Assembly: GCF_964340395.1 (NCBI RefSeq)
Contig: NC_135552.1
Coordinates: forward strand, 8,645,994 to 8,709,993
Direction: 5' to 3'
Origin: Glandiceps talaboti
Lineage: Eukaryota; Hemichordata; Enteropneusta; Spengelidae
DNA length: 64,000 nucleotides
Shown here: piece after piece, positions 26,201 through 34,262 of the stretch
How positions within the stretch are numbered: the stretch's first letter is position 1
Layout of the letters: every line of letters starts with the position of its first letter
Program-made: the position numbers and the translations under genes
Notes under the pieces: generated by a model
The model's input: only the letters and a program-made list of their open reading frames with translations
Databases searched by the model: none
What the model was told of the DNA's origin: nothing

Positions 26201-29200
26201 GCATCATCAGTGGTGTACTACAATGGGTAATTGTAATACATCCCGATGATGCTGATGAGACATCAGCGAAAAATTGGGACTTGCTTCCAAGAAATATTTT
26301 GACTTCTGTGAAAAACAGCTAGTCTTTGTATTATATCATTATCTTCTGAAAACATTATCTCTATAAAATTTGTACAAGGAGGGTACAAAATAATGTGGAA
26401 TGTACTTTTTATGACATTGATCAAAAATTTGACATTTCAAAAGAAAATGGAACTCATCCTTAACCTCAACAAGGCCACAGAGTGTACAAATAGGATCAAT
26501 TCTTTCTATACTGTTCTTCCTACCTGATTCAATTTTCAATATTCGTAAACCATGGGAGACAACCTACAGACGTAGAGAGCTAGGATTGGGAAAGTGTATC
26601 TTGGAGTCTAGGTATATTACAGTGTTAAATGTAATTACTATTTACAGTGTGTATGTTTTTTGAAGTAAACCATACATCTTTACCACACCATAACTTGTGC
26701 AGATGTATGTATGTGTATGTACGTACGTACAAACTACAATGTTGTAAAACTTACAGCTAACTTCTTTGTCCAAATTCAACATATTAAACCCTAATCCTGT
26801 CACAACCATTTATTTTTATATGGACTTCATAACCTGAAAAGGTTAGTATAATACATAATTGTTCATGATATGTAATTATCACAATTATGCAGTGTTGCAG
26901 CCAGAGGTTTTTTTTGGGTCATTTGACACATTTTTTGGACCTGACCCACAATTTTGGAAGTGATGGGTCATAGATGATCCACATTGAAATTGTATACAAA
27001 TATGTTTAGCAACATGACCATGCCTATAGCAACAGCCAAATGATCACGTATATTGCATAGATAACAACAGGGTTGGATAGGCAACTGGATAATCATTCAG
27101 CAAATATCTAGTATGGATCAGCATGTGGGTAAATATTTCTAAAAACTGTACAGTTATGCTACAACACCATTGACACTTTTCTTATAATGTCCCCAAAAAA
27201 TCTATGATGACCCAGAAAAATGAGAGTCTCAGGACACTATGTCCCACTCTTTCAAAAGGCTGGCTGCAAACACTGGAACTAAAAGGTACATATCACCCAT
27301 GTACCAAAAAGGGGGTTTGTAAATGTACAGGGATATAGATAAGGGCCAGTATCTGGCAAAATGAACTGGCTACTCTGCAATATTTTGTCAGTTACTTTTT
27401 TTCAACCATTATATACCCATTGTTAGGTACTGCCTTTTACCTATTACCGGTAGGCCTAAAAAAAATAATTGTTTGGTTCTGGTTACCCGACCCCACCGAG
27501 CTTTTCACTGCCCACCCTAAACTTTTTTTTAGGTATTCGAGAAAAAAATATGAAATCACAAAAATTGTGAAGTCTCTCGAGAAATAGTGGACACAGAAAC
27601 TGACACCAATTTAAAAAGACAAAATAAAATTATTCTTCCAATTTGTAATGGCTGTACATCTGATAGGAAGAAATAAACAACACAGAGACCATTTGGAAAA
27701 CAATGGAAAACCTAAACTAGACACTCACGCAGAAAAAAATATATAATAAAATAAAATACAAAATCTACCTACCCCACCTATTCTAAAATTGAGCATAATT
27801 GGAACCAACAATTTTTTTATTACGGCTTACCAGCTACTTTTTCAATTTCACCTGCTACTATTGAAATTAGCTACATGTATATTAGTATATCACTGAATGT
27901 ATGAACTGAAAAATATCAAAAATTGCCATACCCGGTAATTGTAAAGCGCTTTGAGCACGGAGTGGGAAAGCGCTATATAAAAAACCAACATTATTATTAT
28001 TATTATTATTATTATGTACAAGTGTACTGACATAGAAAATAGAAAACTATTTATCATCAGTTTTGAAATTCATGAAAATGATTTAACTGATAAGTTGCTT
28101 TAAGCGAATATACCTAGCCATTTCTCATACTGCCAAAATGTCTGCTCTTTTCTGCTCATAAATTCATTTGGCTCCTGGCATTACTTTAGTTACAAGGAGT
28201 GCCATTAACATAAAATCTATTGGACGAACTCCACGGAAACTGCAACAGTCCTCTACTAGCTTCCAGATCATGTTTGAATAAGATGGATGAATATTCTATC
28301 AATTGTATTCCCCTTTTTGTAATAAAATATCCGGAAGTAATAACATCATTAACTGACTGTCTACCATTTTGAACTTTTTAGCTAAATGTATATTCTAAAC
28401 ATCAAAGACTAGACTATTTTGGTCTATGATAAAGATCCAATATGCAGTGAAAGACTACTTAAAAAGACCTTTATCAGCAACATCGCTGGCAGAAGAGCAT
28501 TTCTTATCAGCAACAACATTATTAGCTATTTGGCTGCACACATTGACCTTTTAACATTACAATGTATTTCAATACTTACTGTCTGAAAGTACTTGATATG
28601 CTTCAGAGATTTCTTTAAATTTCTTTTCAGCTTCATCCTTCTTGTCTTGATTTTTGTCTGGATGCCATTTTAGTGCTAATTTACGATATCTAAAAGGGCA
28701 ATAAACATAAACACACAAGTTTCATCAATATTAACACCAAAAAAATGATTTCAGAATTCCAGCACTCATAACTTATCACATGACCAAGTGAATACTGTTA
28801 TGTGTTCTAAATTAATATTTTATCCCTCTTGTTTTGACTTTTGTGTGGATACCATTTAAAAGCCAATTTACAATAATCTGAAAGGGGTGACAAATTAACA
28901 CAAAACATACAGGTTTCATCTGATGTTATCAACACCAAAAAAAAAAGATGACTTCAGAATTCCAACTAATAACTTATCACATGGCAATTAAATAATGTGT
29001 TTTCAATTAATATAATGTTTCATCCTGATATTTGAGCTACAGGGTTTATTGGATTTTACTACATCACATCATCAGACATAAGTGAAGTAGAAGAAAACTT
29101 GTTATTTTGGTAACTATGTGTATTTCTTACATTACATGTAATTGTGCAAACACATAATAAACACATTGCTGAAATTTATCCAACTACATTTGAAGTCATT

Positions 29201-29579
29201 TAACAATTTTTGGATTTTAGCCTCGCTGATATTTATTTTGATATTGATATGTATTCAGTTAAGACTGTTGTTTGTGAAGATGTAATAATCTTCAACAATG
29301 GCCAGGAATCTCCAAAATGTTTACAAAGTTATTTCAAAACTGTTTGTCATCTAATGTTATGAGTACTATTGATCAAATTCATCCAACATACATGCACCAA
29401 TGTATGTTTCATTAAAACAAATATTGTTGTGACATTGAATACCATATCTGGGTATTTTTGGTTGGCTAGATTTTGAAATTGAAGTGTGTGCAAATCAGTG
29501 AAGCATCTATTTCCAAGACCACAGAAACAGTACATTACTGACAAACCACACAAGGAGGGTGAAGTAAACTGTGTTCGTG

Positions 29580-29639
<60 letters not shown>

Positions 29640-32600
29640 TGTGTGAGTGTGTGTGTGTGTGTATGCACATGTATGTGTATGTGCCTGCGTGCATGCATGC
29701 ATGACTGTATATGACATACGAATCTATATGTGTTGACACATTGTATGTGTACATGTACAATGTAAGTACATGTAAGCCTTTGGGATAAGTGTTGTCTTAC
29801 AATTGCAATAATTTATCACTGCAATGAACCATTACACTCAATGTCCTGAAAAGGATAACCTTCCTGCAACTTAATAAGTGGGGGGGAAAATGCATACGTG
29901 TACAAACAGAAAACTACAGAATCGGATTAAATATAAAGCACGGCAAAATTTCACCTTTCTACTACATGTTATATAATGCTAGCGGACTGACTATGAGGAT
30001 TGCTTCTAACCTACACTTGCCTTATTGCAGAGAGGATTTATTAAAGAGTGGGTGACATGAACACAATCCATCATATCATGTCAAATGAAATGCCATAGAT
30101 GCCATAAGTCTTGACCCAGTCTTCTCTTATACTCTTACATCAAGGTCTCACAGAGTCAGTTTTTATACAATTACAAGACTTAGTGATAAATCTTACTTAC
30201 ATAGACCAGTGTACCCTATCACACAAGTAACACAGTTGCTTTGGGCAAACTTTCTGGGTCAACAAAAATATATGTAGATTTGGGAAGACCAGACAATGTT
30301 CAGTTTCGACGGGTCTGGAGGAATGTAAACTTACATTTGTACTTTGATATACAAATATTTCTTTTTCTTTTCATAACACACTGATCCAGCGTTATTATAA
30401 TAAGATATATATTATTAAATGATCAACAAGAACAGAAGTAAGTCCCTATTAAAAACAGTTCCTCAGTGACTGTTATCAAAATCTCTGTCTTTTTCACAGT
30501 GGCAAAATTAAGTGAAATTGACTGATCAGTAGCATCATCTTTCTAAAAATAAATTGATTCACCACATACATACATGGGTATATAGTCTTAATAATCATAA
30601 CTTGTAAATGCTACAGATACTTAGACAGTAGCAAAATAATAACACTTTTGGCCTTAGAGTTGAAGAGAGTGAGATTAATTCCGCTATGAAAGTTATTGTA
30701 CTATATCAGTTGTTACATTACCAAGGGATGAGTCATTTCAAATAGTCTCTAGTTACACATCAGTGATAACTACTGGCCATGTACATGGATACTGAGTGAG
30801 ACAATCAGCTTATACCCACTCCACTGTGGGGACTGAGTGAGACAATCAGCTTATCCACTACACTGTAGGGACTGAGTGAGACAATCAGCTTACCCACTCC
30901 ACTGTAGGGACTGAGTGAGACTATGGGGACCTCATAGTCATACATGTAGTGTAATAGACCTTTTGCCAGATCCAGGATGCATCACACATCTAACCATACA
31001 ATGCTGTGTATTCTAATTCTATACATGCAGGGGTGTTAATGTGCTACTCAGAAGGATCATTGTTACAGACTAACCTGGCCATACATTGTACATCTACCCT
31101 GGGTTTACCAGTAAAATTGATTAATGGTGTTTACTGTACTATTTTGTCTTTGTGATATAAAAGCACTCACAATTAATGAGGTCAACATGTCTTTCCATAC
31201 TTTCAATTCACAATGAAAATGTTATTTCAAATGTAACAAATACAAAACAAGCCTAAATGTAACAACATAGTCAACGTCGTCTCATGCAGTGCACCTTACA
31301 TATACATGTAGGACTGGAAAAAACTGACTACTGCATGCATTCATGAAGTAAAATTTGAGTACAGTATAGTATAGTTAAATATGCTATGAGAGGTGGATAT
31401 TTTATGGACATTTTCATGATGAAATGATAGAGCCATGTTGACCTCTTTAATTATGAGTGATTTTATAGAACAAAGACCATCAATGACAGAGAAGAATTTA
31501 ATAAGTAAACCCAGGGTATGATCAGGCCTGCGGTGACAACCACTTCCTTGAGTAGCACATGCAACCCCCAACCTCTCCCCCAAAACACACCCCCATTTCA
31601 TACAGAATATGTGGTGTTGTATGGTTTGATGGGCAATGCAGCTTGTAACCAACAAAAGGGCTTAAGGTACAATAAATACCACCAGGAGGTTGTGTCAGCA
31701 GAAAAAGATGGTCTGGCTTGGGAAAATGTGCTTTAAGAATTCTGCACTATTTATGTTATAACTTTATATACATGTAATACATTTATAGTAAGACAAAAAT
31801 ATATCAGGTACGCATACATTTCCACCATCCTACACGTATGTTCATGTTGTCACCACAATGAGTGTCTGTGTTATTTTTTTCAAATTATTTTTTTCGTAAT
31901 TTCTAACATCAAACTTTTGTAGATTAAAAAATGTTTACAATAAATTGCATGTACTTTTAAATTGACTGTGTACATATCAGTCACAGAGACAACTAAAAAA
32001 GGAGCAGGAAAACACACCATAGTTAATAGAGAATTATTGACAGTGAACAATTGATAATAAATTGTTGAGAAATTGAGGAAAATAGGTATTTCTTATTTGG
32101 ATATTGACTTCTAATATCTGCATTGCAGCTGTATGACAGCAATGGAGATAAATGGTCATATCACATTGGGATATTATCAAGGCATCTTCCTAAGTAGAAA
32201 ATATAGCTTGGCTATTAATTGCTCTTACAGTCTCAAATGCAAGATCTCTGGCTACCATTTAGTGCTTTAAGGTATAACAGATTGCATGTATATTTGTACA
32301 CTAGTCAAAACTGTGCCCTTGTTTGCCCCTTTTCATATATTACACATGTATATACTGTAACAGATAAGAGTTTTAGCAGGTACACCATTGGGCATTACAA
32401 CTAACAATACACATGTAATATTAAAAAGCCTGGTGTTTTTCACTTCGTGCAACATATTACACACTGTTGGCTAAATACACGAACAGACATTATTTATAAT
32501 TCATCTAGCTTCTCATCTTTGATGTCTATAAGTTGTATTTTGGACTGTGATGAATCAAAAACTCTTGAATAAAATAAGAATTCTTGCAACTTGTGGTCTA

Positions 32601-33300
32601 AACGTTTGAAATTCTTTGCATCACTATTAGCAAATTCATTGTTGATAGGAGTGGAGAGTCTGAAACCATGAAAACTCCATGAGCGGAATTCACCACTATT
32701 CCCACTGAGCACAGCTGTGGAATGTCCAACATGGAGGCGTTTCCTATATGTAATTGCTGTCTGTCCCTTCCTGGCCGTTAGTTAATCACGAAAACAAATG
32801 CTAACATTCGGACTTCCAAATCACTATTTAATGAACAAATTCGTCAAACAACCACAGCAGTAACATTAGCTTCATATGGAATGAGTTATTTTTATCTATG
32901 ATGATTTGCGTAGACATTTCATCTCCAGGAGATATTAGTACCAAAATAAATCTCAAGACATCCAGGGGTTGAACTCAACTCAAGATCATATCCAGTTCAT
33001 GAGTATATTCTTAGCTTCGTCCTATGCTACATGTAACTTGGAAGCATTTTCTCGTAAACATGGTTAAAAGGACAAAGGGTGATCAATACTTTTTAATGTC
33101 TGAACTTTATAACTACCATGGTTGAATCACATATATACGTACTATATCATTGTATATGTACACTATATAATAGGGAGATGAGTGATACACACCATTGCAT
33201 GCATTATGTGGGCCAACAAAATCAGAAGTACTTACGCTTTTTTGATTTCATCATCTGTTGAATTCCTTGCTACTCCGAGAACTTTGTAATAGTCCACCAT
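1..33300 (-). CDS. DNAJB6: DNAJB6-type Hsp40 (DnaJ) co-chaperone, six exons, 3' end off the window
   Basis: The CDS is complement(join(<1..109, 9343..9472, 18058..18186, 25473..25529, 28580..28689, 33236..33300)), 200 codons in the window. All junctions are GT/AG and the phases agree. The protein starts with a J domain (about residues 1-70) that has the HPD motif at residues 31-33, the site that triggers Hsp70 ATP hydrolysis. A short Gly/Ala linker follows (LNGAAG), then a Phe/Gly-rich region with the segment [14 protein letters not shown]. Next is a Ser/Phe-rich stretch ([18 protein letters not shown]) and the conserved [15 protein letters not shown], which aligns with the serine/threonine-rich C-terminal part of DNAJB6/DNAJB2-class proteins. 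These proteins are cytosolic or nuclear anti-aggregation chaperones. The last 109 nt stop exactly on a codon boundary, so the C-terminus lies to the left. DNAJB2, B7 and B8 share this layout, so the paralog name is less sure than the family. Confidence 0.93.
3653..3757. repeat. imperfect hairpin element
   Basis: Arms TATTCAGCTAG/AAAATATTTGTGACTAAGGGG (3653-3684) and their complement (3722-3757, CCCCTTAGGTTACAAATATT onward) pair across about 37 nt. Likely a small palindromic MITE remnant. Confidence 0.5.
4240..5030. repeat. 74-bp G-rich minisatellite, nine full units plus degenerate tail
   Basis: Units start at 4240, 4314, 4388 and so on to 4832, then decay. Each unit has GATATGGGAAG, CATTCTTTGTTTTCT, then GGGGTGGGGAGGTTGGGGG. 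Two variants differ in the middle (CTACAAGTAAAGAATTGGGG versus CTGCACATAAAGAATCAAGG) and are ordered roughly A-B-A-B-A'-A'-A-B-B. The four G-runs per unit could form G-quadruplexes on the plus strand. Confidence 0.93.
5910..6505. repeat. tandem array, about 84-bp period
   Basis: ACATGTTTCATCTGTCA recurs near 5932, 6010, 6098, 6182 and 6266, with weaker copies to 6500. Units also contain CAGGTCATGCTTGACACTGA and GTGTAGTAATGTATAAA. A single diverged unit sits at about 7410-7490. Confidence 0.85.
8014..8046. repeat. (CTTCA)n microsatellite
   Basis: Six to seven perfect CTTCA repeats. Confidence 0.9.
9343..9472 (-). CDS. DNAJB6: DnaJ coding exon 5 (Ser/Phe-rich)
   Basis: 130 nt, phase 1 in and phase 2 out. 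The acceptor is TTTCTATAG|ATACC and the donor is AACGA|GTAAGT. It encodes a basic [11 protein letters not shown] stretch, then a Phe/Ser/Gly-rich run, as in the S/T-rich oligomerisation region of DNAJB6. Confidence 0.92.
9987..10161. repeat. compound (TATG)n-(TG)n-(TATG)n microsatellite
   Basis: Uninterrupted TATG blocks flank about 20 TG dinucleotides. The open frames across it (MYVCMYVC... and HTYIHTYI...) are artefacts of the repeat. Confidence 0.97.
10740..11925 (+). repeat. dispersed repeat with internal ~115-bp tandem units and CA/CAGA tail
   Basis: The phrase GCTGTTGCTATGGGCGTGGT recurs near 10881, 10942, 11055 and 11172, followed by TTGCTAGG and ATTTACATAC. A 3' half with repeated GACCAAAAAT and TAATTTGCATATCACT ends in CACACACA, (CAGA)n and CGCCGGGCGATCCCTATAG. 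A diverged antiparallel copy of its left end is at 27003-27175, so it is a dispersed family. The TE class is not clear, and the tail resembles the 3' end of a retroposed element. Confidence 0.7.
11926..12057 (+). repeat. left arm of a 130-bp inverted repeat pair
   Basis: Nearly identical to the reverse complement of 14370-14497, sharing for example TGTTTATACATGAAGTG and GTTATCAAACTAAGTG. The arms enclose about 2.3 kb with tandem units and a nested element. Confidence 0.85.
13030..14240. repeat. four diverged tandem units (~180-230 bp) interrupted by a transposon
   Basis: The core ACAGCTGTCATTTTTACAGC, followed by ATTTGTAC, recurs at 13084, 13807 and 13983, with a diverged copy at 14175. Each is followed by a T-rich run and CTGCACAAT. 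The Mutator-like element at 13254-13736 splits units 1 and 2. Confidence 0.8.
13254..13736. mobile_element. Mutator-like non-autonomous element, short member (483 bp)
   Basis: Ends CAATCTGATTAAAATCCGAT... and ...ATATTAATCAGACTG. Inverted arms of about 75 bp include GGCTGTTACATTTACTGT. Flanks TATCAATAC (13244-13252) and TATTAATAC (13737-13745) look like a 9-bp target duplication, one base from the left TIR. A related empty site, TATCAATAT, survives in the neighbouring tandem unit at 14120-14128. No coding capacity. Confidence 0.8.
14370..14497 (-). repeat. right arm of a 130-bp inverted repeat pair
   Basis: Inverted partner of 11926-12057. (TTTCA)n follows immediately outside it. Confidence 0.85.
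14504..14520. repeat. (TTTCA)n microsatellite
   Basis: Short pentanucleotide run. A second one lies at 14747-14766. Confidence 0.8.
18058..18186 (-). CDS. DNAJB6: DnaJ coding exon 4 (G/F-rich, FFGGRDPF)
   Basis: 129 nt, phase 1 in and out. The acceptor is CTCTTCCAG|GTCCAG and the donor is GAAG|GTAAGTG. It encodes [18 protein letters not shown], then a segment with the family hallmark [14 protein letters not shown]. Confidence 0.95.
19120..19392. mobile_element. palindromic GGC-ended MITE, copy A
   Basis: The terminal inverted repeat reads GGCTCTGTTTGATACAACCA (right end complement), continuing TGCAGAAACC. It pairs with GGCACTATTTGATACAACCA at the left. The arms extend about 100 bp, including TCTTGCTA and ATTTTGTCTA. 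Same family and orientation as copy B. Confidence 0.8.
21379..21462 (-). other. candidate cassette exon inside DnaJ intron 3
   Basis: 84 nt (28 codons), with a pyrimidine-rich acceptor (CCACATTACAG|GGAGCG), a weak donor (GAG|GTTTTT) and phase 1 at both ends. It would therefore insert between exons 3 and 4 without a frameshift, adding a very basic peptide beginning [16 protein letters not shown] second open frame in the same DNA reads [20 protein letters not shown]. It is CpG- and GC-richer than its surroundings. Not recognised from any family. It may be a species-specific exon or a chance segment. Confidence 0.3.
21719..22018. mobile_element. palindromic GGC-ended MITE, copy B
   Basis: Begins GGCTTTGTTTGATACAAGCA and ends TCTCAAAACAGAGCC. 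The centre shares TGCAACTA, CGCAGACA and GATGTCTGCAT with copy A. No clear target duplication seen for either copy. Confidence 0.8.
23088..23223. repeat. CA/CATA microsatellite
   Basis: (CA)n blocks separated by a TACATA-rich stretch. Open frames across it are artefacts. Confidence 0.95.
25473..25529 (-). CDS. DNAJB6: DnaJ coding exon 3 (end of J domain)
   Basis: 57 nt, phase 1 in and phase 1 out. It encodes [19 protein letters not shown]. The acceptor is GTCAATAG|AGAAG and the donor is GCAG|GTAGGT. The KYG..GLNG end of helix IV and the start of the glycine linker are typical of the B6/B2 class. Confidence 0.93.
26163..26290. mobile_element. 128-bp palindromic MITE
   Basis: TTGGAAGCAAGTCCCAAATT at the left pairs with AATTGGGACTTGCTTCCAA at the right. 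The arms continue through GCATCATCAG / GATGATGC to the centre near 26227. Confidence 0.85.
26339..26600 (-). pseudogene. C-terminal fragment of a non-LTR retrotransposon polyprotein
   Basis: The peptide contains [20 protein letters not shown], a Cys-Cys-His-Cys motif with the spacing seen after the RT domain in several LINE ORF2 proteins (C..C....E.E.HF...C). Upstream in frame, a residual [13 protein letters not shown] is preceded by a stop where the family usually has Arg/Ser. A short decayed relic. Confidence 0.6.
27003..27175 (-). repeat. antiparallel copy of the 10740 repeat (left end)
   Basis: The complement contains TTGTAGCATAACTGTACAG, CAGTTGCCTATCCAACC and CATTTGGCTGTTGCTAT, in the same order as 10745-10915. 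Confidence 0.75.
27452..27828. mobile_element. AGGCCT-ended MITE, copy 1
   Basis: Left end AGGCCTAAAAAAAATAATTG then TTTGGTTC. Right end complement AGCCGTAATAAAAAAATTGT. The interior shares GGTTACCCGACCCCACC and GGCTGTACATCTGATAGGAA with copy 2 in the opposite orientation. Confidence 0.8.
27935..28015 (+). repeat. LINE/SINE 3' tail with (ATT)n
   Basis: GTAAAGCGCTTTGAGCACGG...AAAGCGCTATATAAA followed by an ATT microsatellite. This is the conserved 3' end shared by CR1/L2-type LINEs and the SINEs that use them. The body upstream is too diverged or truncated to see. Confidence 0.65.
28580..28689 (-). CDS. DNAJB6: DnaJ coding exon 2 (HPD motif)
   Basis: The acceptor is CCTTTTAG|ATATCG and the donor is GACA|GTAAGT. 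It encodes the second half of the J domain, including [10 protein letters not shown] and the helix III segment [11 protein letters not shown]. It enters in phase 2 and leaves in phase 1. A decayed tandem copy of its 5' end lies about 187 bp further right. Confidence 0.95.
28824..29010 (-). pseudogene. decayed tandem duplicate of DnaJ exon 2 and flanking intron
   Basis: The block around 28641-28800 (5' part of exon 2, acceptor and adjoining intron) recurs about 187 bp to the right. The copy keeps an acceptor-like TTTCAG|ATTATT. The CATCCAGAC (HPD) codons have become TATCCACAC, and an indel brings stops into frame. Intronic matches continue through GTTTCATC, AACACCAAAAAAA and GACTTCAGAATTCCA. 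It cannot supply a working J domain. Confidence 0.75.
29581..29663. repeat. (TG)n microsatellite
   Basis: About 40 TG units with two GAG interruptions. Confidence 0.97.
30786..30930. repeat. three-copy ~47-bp tandem repeat
   Basis: GGACTGAGTGAGACAATCAG followed by CTTA...CCACT.CACTGT.GG, three units, the last one breaking off into GACTATGGGG. Confidence 0.85.
32494..32784 (-). other. unidentified open frame in DnaJ intron 1
   Basis: A 97-codon stop-free stretch in one frame, ending ...IKDEKLDEL then stop. No ATG start fits (the best internal start is a GTG), and a possible acceptor (GACATTCCACAG|CTGTG) lies inside it. Composition looks protein-like and the LDEL ending resembles an ER-retention signal, but I recognise no family. 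It could be a retrocopy remnant, a terminal exon of an unseen transcript, or chance. Confidence 0.2.
33236..33300 (-). CDS. DNAJB6: DnaJ coding exon 1
   Basis: Starts at the ATG (complement of 33298-33300) and encodes [21 protein letters not shown] plus two bases of the next Ala codon (phase 2). The donor reads GC|GTAAGTAC. Just upstream in the transcript, ACATACAG|AGTTTCAAAATGG gives a plausible acceptor, so a separate non-coding first exon is likely. Confidence 0.95.
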
Positions 33301-34189
33301 TTTGAAACTCTGTATGTGCTCCTGTGTACGTATGTGTGTGGTATATCGGAGTGACTATCTACAAATGAAACGAACAAAAACAAAGCCACAAATGTCAGAG
33401 TTCTTTGACCTAATTATCTATCATAATATGCAGTGCATTATTTCAAGACCAATATTCACATTGCAATTTCTTTTAAAATTACTTACATTTCACTTTGTAG
33501 CATGAAATTATTTCGGCTGAAATTTCATTTCTGACCCAAAATACATACGAGAAATTATTCAAGAGGAGCTACAGTCACACTCGTGTGTATTGAAACGAGA
33601 TGGAAGGAAATGTAGACAACTTGAACTGGCAACGGAACAAATTTGAGGTTTTAAATATACTACGACAATGAATCCGTGCAATAAAATGAAACACAAGGGT
33701 GTTGAATAGATTTACCAGCCAAATCCTTTGTGCTTTTGTTGATAGCACAACAAAGCCAGTGAGGTCAATTGACTGTGTCTGAATACAGTGTCTGGTGTTA
33801 CCGCACTCAATGACATCCGTGCTTACTCCAACACTATTAAGTCAGTCATGTCTCGTTTCTCACAAGTATGACGTATTCATGCCACTTTTTGACACTTTAA
33901 TAGACTCACTAAATGTATTTTATGAAGGGATTTACAAAAAAAGAAAATCATCAAAAATATATAATACTACATGTATTATAATCATAAATGGCAAGAACAT
34001 CAAAAGCAAACTGTATTGTATACAAATGTAGTGTACTCACTACATGCACAACCACACGTTTTACCAATTGAACCATTTTCAAGCACTTTCTGTCACTAGT
34101 TATTGAACTACATGAATGTTCTTCTCACAGACAAGTTTTTTTATCTTTGTATGAAATTGTAGTTTAGTATTCAATCTACCAGACTGAAT

Positions 34190-34262
34190 TGACAACTACA
34201 TGTAGTGTACATGAGACTTGTCTCCATCCATTGATGTCTCATGTACATGTATGTAGTCACTG
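34190..34262. repeat. hairpin with ACATGT-rich arms
   Basis: CTACATGTAGTGTACATGAG and GTCTCATGTACATGTATGTAG-type arms surround a short loop. Confidence 0.6.

Larger units (their letters stand above)
25530..28579. other. DnaJ intron 2: contents
   Basis: A near-perfect 128-bp palindromic element, a LINE C-terminal fragment, an antiparallel repeat copy (27003-27175), an AGGCCT-ended MITE and a LINE/SINE-type tail with (ATT)n. No additional exon found. Confidence 0.6.
28690..33235. other. DnaJ intron 1: contents
   Basis: Exon 2 duplicate remnant, a TG microsatellite (29581-29663), a 47-bp tandem repeat (30786-30930) and the unidentified frame at 32494-32784. The rest is unassigned. Confidence 0.6.

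Noticed and set aside
29347-29760. 137-codon His/Thr-rich frame
   Set aside because: It spans a TG microsatellite, and the flanks have no recognisable domain or splice logic.
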